Assembly: GCA_964372095.1 (NCBI GenBank)
Contig: CAYJPV010000007.1
Location: 99,512-163,511 of the forward strand
Length of the DNA: 64,000 nt
Direction: 5' to 3'
Origin: CAYJPV01 sp964372095
Lineage (GTDB): Bacteria; Acidobacteriota; Vicinamibacteria; Vicinamibacterales; JAKQTR01
The notes beneath the pieces are model-generated. The model was not told where the DNA came from. It did no database searches and worked only from the letters and a program-made list of their open reading frames with translations. Of this stretch, positions 17,687 through 25,565 are shown piece by piece. Position 1 is the stretch's first letter; every line of letters starts with the position of its first letter. Both the position numbers and the translations under genes were made by a program.

Positions 17687-18089
17687 GGGCTCGCTCCTGC
17701 TGCAGGAGGCCGAGGGTGTTCTGCAACTGTCGGCAATCCATGGTCTTGACGAAAAATCCGTCCGCGCCTGCGCCGGAGGCGGCGCCCCGCAATCCGGGTT
17801 CGTCATAGTCCGAGACGACCAGCACGACCGGAGCGACGGGGAGGTGTTTGATGGTGGCGAGCATCTGCAGGCCGCGTCGTCCCGCGCTGTGCAGATCGAG
17901 GACCACCACGTCCGGGTGGACGGCCTGGACCAGCTCAATCACCTTGGAGGGCTCCTGTGCGCACCCGAACGCACTGACCCCTCCAACGTCCCCCAGCAGC
18001 GCCAGCAGGTGTTCATTCACCGAGATGCCGGCATCCGCAACCATGACGTGGAGTTGCGTGAACGGCTGCGGCGAAGGCACCGGTTCCAT
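17679..18089 (-). CDS. Stand-alone receiver-domain response regulator
   Basis: About 136 residues, a single receiver domain. Acidic residues lie in VADAG, the phospho-acceptor Asp in VVVLDLHSAGRRG and the conserved Lys in FFVKTMD. It has no output domain, like CheY or phosphorelay intermediates. The start was taken at ATG 18089 (MEPVPSPQPFTQLHVMVADAG), directly before the first receiver strand; an in-frame TTG at 18146 would add 19 residues, and neither has a clear ribosome binding site. Its end overlaps the three-PAS kinase by 8 nt, which suggests the kinase phosphorylates it. The 69-125 bp upstream to the NarL-type regulator carries no other gene. Confidence 0.85.
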   Translation of the reverse strand: MEPVPSPQPFTQLHVMVADAGISVNEHLLALLGDVGGVSAFGCAQEPSKVIELVQAVHPDVVVLDLHSAGRRGLQMLATIKHLPVAPVVLVVSDYDEPGLRGAASGAGADGFFVKTMDCRQLQNTLGLLQQERARG

Positions 18090-18214
18090 CACGGCGATGA
18101 TGGCAGGATGGCCGCCTCGCGCCCAGTGGGCGAAGCCCGAAAGCAAGGTAGGACCTGTCCTAGGGAGTTTCCAGGGGAGGATACGTAGGGAATACCCGGA
18201 GATTGGTATCCGGT

Positions 18215-18859
18215 TCAGTTCCGGGAAGCGTCGCTGTGACCGAGTTCATGAAGGATAGCGTAGCGAATCAGCTCGACGTCGTTCTGCACGTGAAGTTTGT
18301 CCCACAACCGCATGTGATACGTGCTGACCGTCTTCGGACTGAGGCTCAGTTCGTGTGCGATGTCCTTGACCGTCTTCCCGGCCATGAGCAACTGCAGGAC
18401 CTGCACTTCACGGTCGGACAGCGTATCGTGCGGGGCCAGGTTGCCTCGACCGATCGTTCCCGCCAGGTGCTCGGCGGTCGCCTCGCTGACGTAGCGTCCG
18501 CCGGCGCACACCCTGCGAATCGCACAGACGAGCTCTTCGGGAGCCGCCTGCTTGTTGAGATACCCGCTGGCACCGGCCCGCAGCACTCGAGTGGCCATCT
18601 GCGCTTCGGGCGCGCTGCTCAGCACGAGCACCGGGAGGCGGGGATACAGGCGCCGGATGTCGTACAGGGCATCAAGACCACCCCGGCCCGGCATGAAGAT
18701 ATCCAGCACGACGACATCCCACACGTGCTGCGACAAGCTGTCCAGCGTCTCAGACACCGTGGACGTTTCGCCGAACAGCGCATCGGTGTATGCGTCCGCC
18801 AGAATCTGGATCAGCCCCTTGCGCAGCACCGCATGGTCATCCGCAATGAGTATCTTCAC
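18215..18859 (-). CDS. NarL/FixJ-family response regulator
   Basis: A 214-residue DNA-binding regulator. The receiver has ADDHAVLRKGL, acceptor D53 in VVVLDIFMPGRGG and a Lys in YLNKQAAPEEL. A GerE-type helix-turn-helix lies at about 145-205, with LSDREVQVLQLLMAGKTVKD and LSLSPKTVSTYHMRLWDKL. It begins with GTG at 18859 and overlaps the stop of the HisKA_3 kinase by 4 nt (GTGA), a standard cognate pair. Targets are unknown; the following receiver and kinase genes on the same strand are the nearest candidates for co-regulation. Confidence 0.94.
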   Translation of the reverse strand: MKILIADDHAVLRKGLIQILADAYTDALFGETSTVSETLDSLSQHVWDVVVLDIFMPGRGGLDALYDIRRLYPRLPVLVLSSAPEAQMATRVLRAGASGYLNKQAAPEELVCAIRRVCAGGRYVSEATAEHLAGTIGRGNLAPHDTLSDREVQVLQLLMAGKTVKDIAHELSLSPKTVSTYHMRLWDKLHVQNDVELIRYAILHELGHSDASRN

Positions 18860-20034
18860 TGCGCGTGCTCCTCACGATCGCTGGCGCCGAACGGGATGCG
18901 AACCTCGATGGTCGTCCCGGCAGCAGGCTGGCTGCTGATGTCGAGCTTCCCGCCCAGGAGCGCGGCTCGCTCCCGCATGCCAGTCAAGCCAACCGAAAAC
19001 GGGCTCGTGAGCGCTTCGGCCGCGATGCCACCGCCGTTGTCTCGCACGCGCAGGATCACGAGGCCAGCCTCCCGGCGCAGACAGACGTCAAGGGCCGTGG
19101 CGTTCGCATGGCGCAGTACGTTGGTCAGGCTCTCCTGCAGGATGCGGAACACGGCCGTGGCGACTTCTTTTCCGACGGCCAGTTCGCCGGGGGGCACCGC
19201 GGCGTGGCACACCAATCCCGAGCGCGCTTCCACGTCGCGCACCTGCCACTCCACCGCCGCGCACAGTCCGAGGCTGTCGAGCACGGCAGGCCTCAGGTCG
19301 GTGGCAATCCGCTGCACGCTTCGGATCGTGCCATCCGTGATGCGGCACATCTCGGACACGCGCGCGGCCAGCACGGGCACCGACTCCGGCTCAACGCCCC
19401 TGTTCAGCCGTCCCAGGAGCCATACCAGATCGATCTTGACCCGCGTCAGGTCCTGCGCGAGCACGTCGTGGATCTCTCGTGCGATGCGGCTGCGCTCGGC
19501 TTCCCGCACCTCCTGCAGTCGCGCGGCCAGCGCCCGCATCTCGTCGCGGGAGTGCTGCAGGACCGCTTCGATCCGTCGCCGCGCAGACACGTCGCGGATG
19601 ACCGTGCTCGTCAGCATCCGGCCGTCCCGGTCCTGGAACACAGCCGTCGAGACCTCCGCGGGGAACCGTGTCCCGTCCTGACGCACCATGGTCAATTCCC
19701 CATGGAAACGCCCCGTCCGGGCACGTTCCTCAAGGGCCGCGGCGAGCCGGGAATCCGAGGTGTCCACCACGCCCTGCCGCCCGAGACGCCGGATGTCTTC
19801 TTCAGAGGCGCCCAACATGCGGCAGGCGGCAGCGTTGGCCGACAGGATGCTGCCGTCGGGTGCCGTCAACATGACCCCATCCAGGCTGCTCGTCACGAGC
19901 AGGCGATACTGCTCTTCGCTGCGCGCCAGACGCTCTTCAGCATCGACGTACCGGGTCAGGTCACGCGCGGCCCCGCCGAGCGCAGGTGTCCCCTCCCGCT
20001 GACGTATGGCCTGGCGCCTCTTCCTAACTGCCAT
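18856..20034 (-). CDS. PAS sensor histidine kinase, NarX/LiaS-like (HisKA_3)
   Basis: 392 residues from the ATG at 20034; an in-frame TTG at 20067 would add 11. It has one PAS domain (about 40-155, with MVRQDGTRFPAEVSTAV) and a HisKA_3 dimerisation domain with H189 in REIHDVLAQDLTRVKIDL. The HATPase_c domain shows FRILQESLTNVLRHANATALDV, RDNGGGI and GLTGMRERAALLGG, the usual signature of the NarL-partner kinases. No transmembrane helix is present, so it senses a cytoplasmic signal. It overlaps the NarL-type regulator by 4 nt. The hybrid kinase of the GTPase module ends 67 bp upstream, across a tandem heptamer repeat. Confidence 0.93.
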   Translation of the reverse strand: MAVRKRRQAIRQREGTPALGGAARDLTRYVDAEERLARSEEQYRLLVTSSLDGVMLTAPDGSILSANAAACRMLGASEEDIRRLGRQGVVDTSDSRLAAALEERARTGRFHGELTMVRQDGTRFPAEVSTAVFQDRDGRMLTSTVIRDVSARRRIEAVLQHSRDEMRALAARLQEVREAERSRIAREIHDVLAQDLTRVKIDLVWLLGRLNRGVEPESVPVLAARVSEMCRITDGTIRSVQRIATDLRPAVLDSLGLCAAVEWQVRDVEARSGLVCHAAVPPGELAVGKEVATAVFRILQESLTNVLRHANATALDVCLRREAGLVILRVRDNGGGIAAEALTSPFSVGLTGMRERAALLGGKLDISSQPAAGTTIEVRIPFGASDREEHAQ

Positions 20035-20090
20035 GATGGGTGTCGGGCCGAGCGTATCACGAATCAACGGACGCCAAAGGTCAGCCCTAG

Positions 20091-20118
20091 CCTCTAGCCT
20101 CTAGCCTCTAGCCTCTAG
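20091..20118. repeat. Tandem heptanucleotide repeat, (CCTCTAG)x4
   Basis: Four perfect 7-bp units (20091-20118) are preceded by CCCTAG. The minus-strand hybrid kinase gene ends inside the array: its last codons and its TAG stop at 20101-20103 are repeat sequence (Leu-Glu-Ala-Arg-Gly-stop). Part of the array lies beyond the stop, in the gap before the next gene. Confidence 0.9.
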
Positions 20119-22446
20119 TTCCCCCCGGACCTTTCGCAGCAGTTCGTCGGCGCTGAACGGCTTCTGGAGAAACGCGACACCCCGGTCCCGGACCTGGCGC
20201 TGCAACGCCGAATCGTCGCTGTAGCCGGACATCAGGATCACCTTCATCGAGGGCTGCAGCGTGGCGAGGCGCTCGGCCAGTTCGCGCCCGCCCATGCCAG
20301 GCATCACGGTGTCGGTGAGCATGAGCTGGACGGAGAGCGCGGAATCGGCCAGCAACTGGAGGGCCTGCTGGCCGGTTGAGGCCTCCAGCACGTCGTACCC
20401 CTGGCCCTTCAGGACCGTCGCCGTGATCTCGCGGACGAGGTCGTCGTCTTCGACGAGCAGGATACGCTCCGTCCCGCCGGAACCCGGCTCCACGGGGCTG
20501 CGCGCCGGGGCCGGGGTCGGAACCTCCTCGAAACGAGGCAGATACACGGTGAACCGCGATCCCTGGCCCAGGGTGCTCTCGACATCAATCCCGCCGCCAC
20601 TCTGGCGCAGGATGCCGTACGCCGTGGCCAGCCCCAGACCCGGCCCGCGCCCGACAGGTTTCGTCGTGAAGAACGGCTCGAAGATTCTCGACAGGGTGGC
20701 CGCGTCCATGCCGCAGCCGGTATCGATGACGGTCAGCCTCGCATAACGCCCGGCCGGCACACCCAGCCGGGTGGCCCGGCTGTCCTCCAGTTCGGCAGTC
20801 CCGACCTCGAGGACGAGATCTCCGCCCTGGGGCATCGCTTCCCGCGCATTGATGGCCAGATTCGCGATCACCTGTTCCAGTTGCCCTTCGTCGGCCGTCG
20901 CCAGCACCGGCACGGGCGCGGGGTTGATGGTCAGCCGGACGTCCTCGCCGATGACGCGCCGCAACATGGTGCCCATGCGGTCGACGACATCGTTGAGATT
21001 GACCGTGCGCGGCACCAGCGTCTGCCGCCGGCTGAACGCCAGCAACTGCCGCGTCAGCGTCGCCGCGCGGTCGGCAGCCTGCCGGACCTGTTCGAGGCTT
21101 CCGTGCACGGACTCGGACGGGTCGATCAGGGCGAGCGCCATCTCGGTGTAGCCCGTGATCACCGTCAACAGGTTATTGAAGTCGTGAGCCACCCCGCCGG
21201 CCAGCCTGCCCACCGCTTCCATCTTCTGGGCCTGGCGCAGCCGCCCTTCGACCTCGCGCAGGGCGTCCTCGGCCTCCCGGCGTTCGGTGACGTCGCGCGC
21301 CACGCCGAGCAGGCCAATCACGGCTCCGCGTTCGTCCTTGACCAGCGAGGTGCTGAGCCCCACCGGGAAATCGGACCCGTCCTTGCGGCGGTTCAGCAGT
21401 TCACCCGTCCATTCACCCCACCGGGCCGACACCAGCACCTGCCCCATGAGGTTGGGGGGATTGGCCGGCGAGACAATCAGGCTCACGTGCTGGCCGATCA
21501 GTTCGTCCTCGCCGTAACCGTAGCCTTCGAGAAACGAGCGGTTCACGAAGGTAAACCGGTCCTGTAGATCCGTGACGCAGATCATGTCGTTCGTGGTCTG
21601 GACCGCACAGGCCAGCAACCGGTTTGTCTCGGTGGTTCGCAGCCGTTCGGCGTGTTCGGTCTCGAGCCGGCTGTTGGAGTCTGCCAGCGCAGCCGTGCGT
21701 GCCGTCAGCTCCAGCGTGTGTTCGCGTCCGGTCTGGAGCAGGCGCTGACGTTCGGCCGAGGCCGGGAACGAACGCGCCAGGACGACGAGGTCCCGCTCCT
21801 GCAGCTTGAGCGCCGTTGCGTCCCACCATTCGCCGGCCGCCATCAGCCCGTCTTCGTGCCACGGCCCCGACCGCACCGACGCGCCGTCGCCGCCGTGCCG
21901 CCACACGGCCTCGGCGTCGACCATGAAGTTCTCGATGAAGGGACTGCCGGCCGGCAGCCCGGCCCCCAGCCAGAGCGGCGCCTCGGTCACGGGCTCGAGA
22001 CGGCCGTCTGCGCTGTGCTCCAGGACGACCATGTCCAGGGCGCGCAGCACGGCGGGCGACAGGTCCCGCACGTCATGACTCAGCGACCATTCGTGGGACG
22101 CCTGCTGGACCCGCCGCAGCCGGCGATCGAACGCGGAGGCATCGAGCAGGAGGACCCAGTCGCTGGCACCGTCATGGAACAGATACACATCGGCTGGCAC
22201 ACCGTCGCCCATCCGCACGCACGGCAGGCAGATCTCGCGGCCGACCGTGGGCAGCAGGCCCTGAAGGACCACCACCTGGTCCGCCGCCTGGCGCCCGCGC
22301 TGGAGTCCCGCCAGGCCGTAGGTGCCGACATGGCCGCCCCAGTCCGACAGGCAGCCGTCGGCCGCCACCTCCAGGTAGGCAGGCGACCGGTCCAGGCCGA
22401 CGGAGATGAACAGGAACTCGGCAATCGGGCGGGGTAGTTCAGCCAT
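20101..22446 (-). CDS. Hybrid histidine kinase of the GTPase module (PAS, HisKA, HATPase, REC)
   Basis: 781 residues. Residues 1-125 form a distinctive domain (FLFISVGLDRSPAYLEV, LLPTVGREICLPCV, ADVYLFHDGASDWVLLLDAS). Residues 128-235 form a second (GSPFIENFMVDAEAVW, RSGPWHED). I recall similar text in proteins encoded beside small GTPases in cyanobacteria, which would make these GTPase-linked input domains; this needs a search. A coiled coil and PAS (about 275-392) follow, then H421 in GVAHDFNNLLTVI and HATPase_c (TGCGMD, GPGLGLATAYGIL). The receiver has acceptor D712 in LMLTDTVMPGMGG and a Lys in QKPFS. Its ATG overlaps the GTPase stop by 8 nt (ATGGCTGA). The 3' end is embedded in a heptamer repeat. 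Confidence 0.92.
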   Translation of the reverse strand: MAELPRPIAEFLFISVGLDRSPAYLEVAADGCLSDWGGHVGTYGLAGLQRGRQAADQVVVLQGLLPTVGREICLPCVRMGDGVPADVYLFHDGASDWVLLLDASAFDRRLRRVQQASHEWSLSHDVRDLSPAVLRALDMVVLEHSADGRLEPVTEAPLWLGAGLPAGSPFIENFMVDAEAVWRHGGDGASVRSGPWHEDGLMAAGEWWDATALKLQERDLVVLARSFPASAERQRLLQTGREHTLELTARTAALADSNSRLETEHAERLRTTETNRLLACAVQTTNDMICVTDLQDRFTFVNRSFLEGYGYGEDELIGQHVSLIVSPANPPNLMGQVLVSARWGEWTGELLNRRKDGSDFPVGLSTSLVKDERGAVIGLLGVARDVTERREAEDALREVEGRLRQAQKMEAVGRLAGGVAHDFNNLLTVITGYTEMALALIDPSESVHGSLEQVRQAADRAATLTRQLLAFSRRQTLVPRTVNLNDVVDRMGTMLRRVIGEDVRLTINPAPVPVLATADEGQLEQVIANLAINAREAMPQGGDLVLEVGTAELEDSRATRLGVPAGRYARLTVIDTGCGMDAATLSRIFEPFFTTKPVGRGPGLGLATAYGILRQSGGGIDVESTLGQGSRFTVYLPRFEEVPTPAPARSPVEPGSGGTERILLVEDDDLVREITATVLKGQGYDVLEASTGQQALQLLADSALSVQLMLTDTVMPGMGGRELAERLATLQPSMKVILMSGYSDDSALQRQVRDRGVAFLQKPFSADELLRKVRGELEARG

Positions 22447-22945
22447 TCACGTGATCCACCATCGCTCTGACCAGAGTGTCGAAGGCGTCTCCGACGCCGA
22501 CACCCGTCTTCGCGCTGGTCTCGATCACGACCGAACCCTGGCTCCGCAGGGTGGTCAGCGCCTGATCCTGGATCTGCGACGCGTGGCCGAGATCCGACTT
22601 GTTGATCGCATAGACGCACGGAATGCCACCCAGCGCCGTCGTCGTCTCCCGGTGCAGCCGGATCGCCGTGTCGAGGGTGGCGGCACGGGTCCGGTCCACG
22701 ACCAGCACACAGCCGGACGCGCCTCGCAGGTACGACTGGCGGACCCGCTGGAACTCGTCCTCGCCATGGAGGTCCCAGAGGATCAGATCCAGTTCCTGCA
22801 CGCCGGCACGCACGGTCGTGCGCTCGATCCGGACACCAATCGTCGTGAGGTACTTTTCCGAAAAGGTGTTCCTGACGTACCGCGACACCAGGCTGGTCTT
22901 GCCGGCGGCGAACGCGCCCATCATGCAGATCTTCTTCTGGATCAT
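22439..22945 (-). CDS. Ras/Rab-like small GTPase
   Basis: 168 residues with the full set of G motifs: G1 GAFAAGKTS, G2 Thr in YLTTIGVRIER, G3 WDLHGED, G4 NKSD and G5 ETSAKTG. The DxxG of G3 is present, but the residue equivalent to catalytic Gln61 of Ras is Glu, so hydrolysis probably depends on a partner. SYLRGASGCVLVVDRTRAATLDTA is typical of bacterial Rab-like proteins. There is no C-terminal lipid-modification Cys, so membrane recruitment must come from other subunits. It is sandwiched between the OmpA-domain protein (4-nt ATGA overlap) and the hybrid kinase (8-nt overlap). That tight coupling says they act together. Confidence 0.95.
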   Translation of the reverse strand: MIQKKICMMGAFAAGKTSLVSRYVRNTFSEKYLTTIGVRIERTTVRAGVQELDLILWDLHGEDEFQRVRQSYLRGASGCVLVVDRTRAATLDTAIRLHRETTTALGGIPCVYAINKSDLGHASQIQDQALTTLRSQGSVVIETSAKTGVGVGDAFDTLVRAMVDHVNG

Positions 22946-24723
22946 CGGCCGCTCTCCCCCGCTTCCGCGGACGGCGTCAGGCGCACGCGCAGATGGACCC
23001 GCCGCTTCCGGGCGCGCTGGTCCTCGTCGGGCAACGGCCCGGTCGCGGGGCCAGCCGTGATGGCGAACAGCCGCCGATCGAGGCCCCCGGCCACGAGGGC
23101 CGCCACGACGGCCTCGGCGCGCCGGGCTGCGAGTCGCGCGTTGGCCGTCTCGGTCCCGGTTTCGTCCGTGCTCCCGATCGCCTCGATCGCGACGGTCACG
23201 GCCGCGGCCCGGGCTGCGCCCAGCAGCGCCTGCAGGCTGGCCGACAGCGCGGTGAGGGCCGGCCGCTGGCCGGCGTCCAGCCGGTCGCTGCCGGCGGCAA
23301 AAAAGACGGCATGGAGCCCGACGGTGCCCGCGATCACTTCGGCATCCACGACCTCCTGAATCCGGAGCGCGTCCGACTGCACGGCCGTGACGCCCGGGAC
23401 GAACCGGGCCAGGCGCAGCGTGTCTGTGACCCACCCCCGTGGGGCCGTGCCCTCTACCGTGAGGGCGCCGTCGTCGAACCCGAGTTTCGCGGTGGGCGGC
23501 GGCGACAACAACGCCGTGGCCCGGGCCAGGACGAAGGCGGGATCGGCGGCGTAGTACGTGTCCCAGCGGGCCGCAATCTCACGTGGCGCGTACCCCGCCT
23601 CGGCCTGCAGGCGCCCGGGGTCGGCCGCCAGCGGGTCGCGCAGACCCGAGACGTGGAAACGTCCTGCTCGCCTGTCGGCCGTCACCAGGACGAGGCCCGG
23701 CTCCGCCCGCAGCCGCTCGACGAACTGGCTCCAGCGGCGGCTGCTGCGAAACGCCAGGAACGCCCACAGGCCCAGCAGCATGACGGCGACGGCCAGCACG
23801 ATCACCAGCGGGCGTGACACACGGCCGGTCTGCCGGCCGACGTACTTCGCGTGCAGGCACGACTCGAGGAGCGGGCGGCACGCATCAAATGGCGCGGCCT
23901 GGCCCTCGAACCGCTCGAGCAGCAGGGCGTGCCCGGCGTGGATCCGCGCCAGCGCGTCCTGGAGGGCCGATCGGAATTCCATCGGCGCCTGTCCCCGCAC
24001 GATACCCGCCAGATACGCGTGCGGACCGGTCTCGATCCACACCGTCCGGTCGCCCACCTGCAACGTCTCCAGCGCGCCGGGCACGCCCGCATTGAACGAG
24101 TCGTTCACGAAGTCCTGGATGGCGGTGAGCACGCCCGACACGACGCGGGGGTCGGACGATGTCGCCGATGCGGCCACGACGTGCTGAAGCAGCAGCCCGG
24201 TGCGGGCGTGAATCAGAAACACCTGCTCGACCTGGTACACGAGCGTGTGGAGCAGGACGATCTCGGCAAAAGGTTTTCCCGCCCGGCGCGCCTCCAGTCG
24301 CCAGAGCAGGCCGCGCCACGACACGCTGGACTCGAGCACCTGGTTCAGCGACTGGACCATGTCGCGCAGAGTCGCGGCAATCGAACGGCGGATGGCCGGT
24401 CCCATCACCGGGAAGATTGCGTTCACGAGCCTCGCGGGATCGTGGCGCACCGACTCGTGGATGGCTTCTTCGACGACCGGCGCGATCGTGACCGCAAGCC
24501 CGGGGCCCCGCGCCACGGCCAGACGAACGGCTTCGGGCAGCACCGCGCTCGCCTCGGCGGCCCGCACCTCGGGATCGTCGAGGCGGCGGGCCAGTTCGCG
24601 GAGCTGGTCCCGCTCGCCGTGGAGCAGCAGGTGGCGCAATCGTGCGAGATCCTCGGCCGCCGTCGGACGCGTGTCCCCCGCATCGCCGTCACGCCGAGAC
24701 CCCAGGCCCGCGTCGATGCTCAT
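22942..24723 (-). CDS. Membrane protein with C-terminal OmpA-like domain
   Basis: 593 residues. Residues 1-150 are helical (VVEEAIHESV, IRRSIAATLRDMVQSLNQVLE). Residues 150-245 have a strand-helix pattern (VEQVFLIHARTGLLLQHV, GVLTAIQDFVNDSF, DRTVWIETGPHAYLAGIV) that looks like a roadblock/LC7 fold, the fold of MglB-type GTPase regulators. One transmembrane helix lies at 304-325 (PLVIVLAVAVMLLGLWAF). The periplasmic part ends in an OmpA domain (about 465-585) with FAAGSDRLDAGQRPAL and NARLAARRAEAVVAALVAGG, the peptidoglycan-binding type. Topology predicts the N-terminal part in the cytoplasm facing the GTPase. OmpA identity is good; the roadblock call is inference. It overlaps the GTPase gene by 4 nt. 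Confidence 0.85.
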   Translation of the reverse strand: MSIDAGLGSRRDGDAGDTRPTAAEDLARLRHLLLHGERDQLRELARRLDDPEVRAAEASAVLPEAVRLAVARGPGLAVTIAPVVEEAIHESVRHDPARLVNAIFPVMGPAIRRSIAATLRDMVQSLNQVLESSVSWRGLLWRLEARRAGKPFAEIVLLHTLVYQVEQVFLIHARTGLLLQHVVAASATSSDPRVVSGVLTAIQDFVNDSFNAGVPGALETLQVGDRTVWIETGPHAYLAGIVRGQAPMEFRSALQDALARIHAGHALLLERFEGQAAPFDACRPLLESCLHAKYVGRQTGRVSRPLVIVLAVAVMLLGLWAFLAFRSSRRWSQFVERLRAEPGLVLVTADRRAGRFHVSGLRDPLAADPGRLQAEAGYAPREIAARWDTYYAADPAFVLARATALLSPPPTAKLGFDDGALTVEGTAPRGWVTDTLRLARFVPGVTAVQSDALRIQEVVDAEVIAGTVGLHAVFFAAGSDRLDAGQRPALTALSASLQALLGAARAAAVTVAIEAIGSTDETGTETANARLAARRAEAVVAALVAGGLDRRLFAITAGPATGPLPDEDQRARKRRVHLRVRLTPSAEAGESGR

Positions 24724-24740
24724 AGGTGCAACCCGTCGCG

Positions 24741-25358
24741 TCAGGGTCCGGTCTGGGGCTTCAGATCACTGGTGAGCCGCAAGGCCATCTCGGACAGCAG
24801 CGACGCCACCGCCGTTCGATCCGCCTTGTCGTGCCCCAGGGCATCAACGGCACGTTCGAGCGCTGCCGACAGCGACTCGGATGTCCGGCGGATGTCCTCC
24901 GCGAGCGTCTTCGACTGCTCCAGGATCTGTTCACGAAGGTCGCGCTGGCCTTTCACGCTCTGCTCGTCGAGTTGGGCGATCTGGCGCTCCAGCGACCGGG
25001 CGGTCTCGCCGAGGGTCCGATTCACCCCATCCACCGTGCTGACACGCTCCCCCTGCTCGGCTTTGAGGCGCCCGGCGATCGCCTCGAACTCGTTCCTGGC
25101 GTACAGCTCGAGGGTGTCGAAGCGGCGTTTGATATCGTCGCGGAGATCCGCCGTGTCTTTGGCCAGGCGTTCCTCGAGGCGGGTGAGACGCTTCTCGAGA
25201 TCCCGGCTCTGAGCGCCGAACAGGATGTCGCGGATCTTGTCGAGGTTGCCGCCCTCGGCCGCGTCCAGCCCCGGCATGCCGAAGCGGGATGCGGTGTCGG
25301 ACAGTGTGGCCGAGCCGGCAACGTGTTCCGGCGCGGACTCGTAGGCATGGTCGTCCAT
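24741..25358 (-). CDS. Coiled-coil protein of the GTPase module
   Basis: A 205-residue, highly charged, almost wholly helical protein. A short N-terminal segment is followed by LDKIRDILFGAQSRDLEKRL, LTRLEERLAKDTADLRDDI and several heptad stretches to the C-terminus (EQILEQSKTLAEDIRRTSE). It has no signal peptide, membrane span or catalytic motif. It lies 17 bp upstream of the OmpA-domain gene and is the first gene after a strong promoter, so it is probably a structural or scaffolding subunit of the GTPase module. The family is not one I can name; I recall similar sequences next to bacterial small GTPases. Confidence 0.8.
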   Translation of the reverse strand: MDDHAYESAPEHVAGSATLSDTASRFGMPGLDAAEGGNLDKIRDILFGAQSRDLEKRLTRLEERLAKDTADLRDDIKRRFDTLELYARNEFEAIAGRLKAEQGERVSTVDGVNRTLGETARSLERQIAQLDEQSVKGQRDLREQILEQSKTLAEDIRRTSESLSAALERAVDALGHDKADRTAVASLLSEMALRLTSDLKPQTGP

Positions 25359-25501
25359 CAGCCTGACCCTCCTCCGACAGGCGGTCGCACGCGTCGCAGG
25401 AACCCGGCGATCGCCGCAACGCGGCTGGCGCCGAGGGAGAGTGGCAGGGCACGGGCACCCGGAGGCATGAAACCGGCGGAACGCCGCCCAACCACGCGCC
25501 T

Positions 25502-25530
25502 ACACTATGCCCGCCCCACGGGGTTGTCAA
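25502..25530 (-). promoter_or_regulatory. Sigma70-like promoter for the GTPase module
   Basis: On the minus strand TTGACA (25530-25525) and TAGTGT (25507-25502) are exactly 17 bp apart. The -35 is perfect and the -10 matches four of six. It lies about 145 bp before the coiled-coil gene in an otherwise gene-free stretch of 207 bp (25359-25565), which leaves a long 5' leader. I see nothing else in that gap. Confidence 0.6.
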
Positions 25531-25565
25531 TCGATTGGCACACCGTGGCGAGGCCGGGGTGCGCA

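Noticed and set aside
17687..17938. Longer N-terminus for the three-PAS kinase
   Set aside because: The upstream frame is out-of-frame translation of the lone receiver gene; the GTG at 17686 has a good ribosome binding site and gives the expected PAS start.
22946..23434. N-terminal extension of the small GTPase
   Set aside because: This stretch is the OmpA-domain gene read in another frame; the ATG at 22945 precedes the G1 motif at the normal distance.
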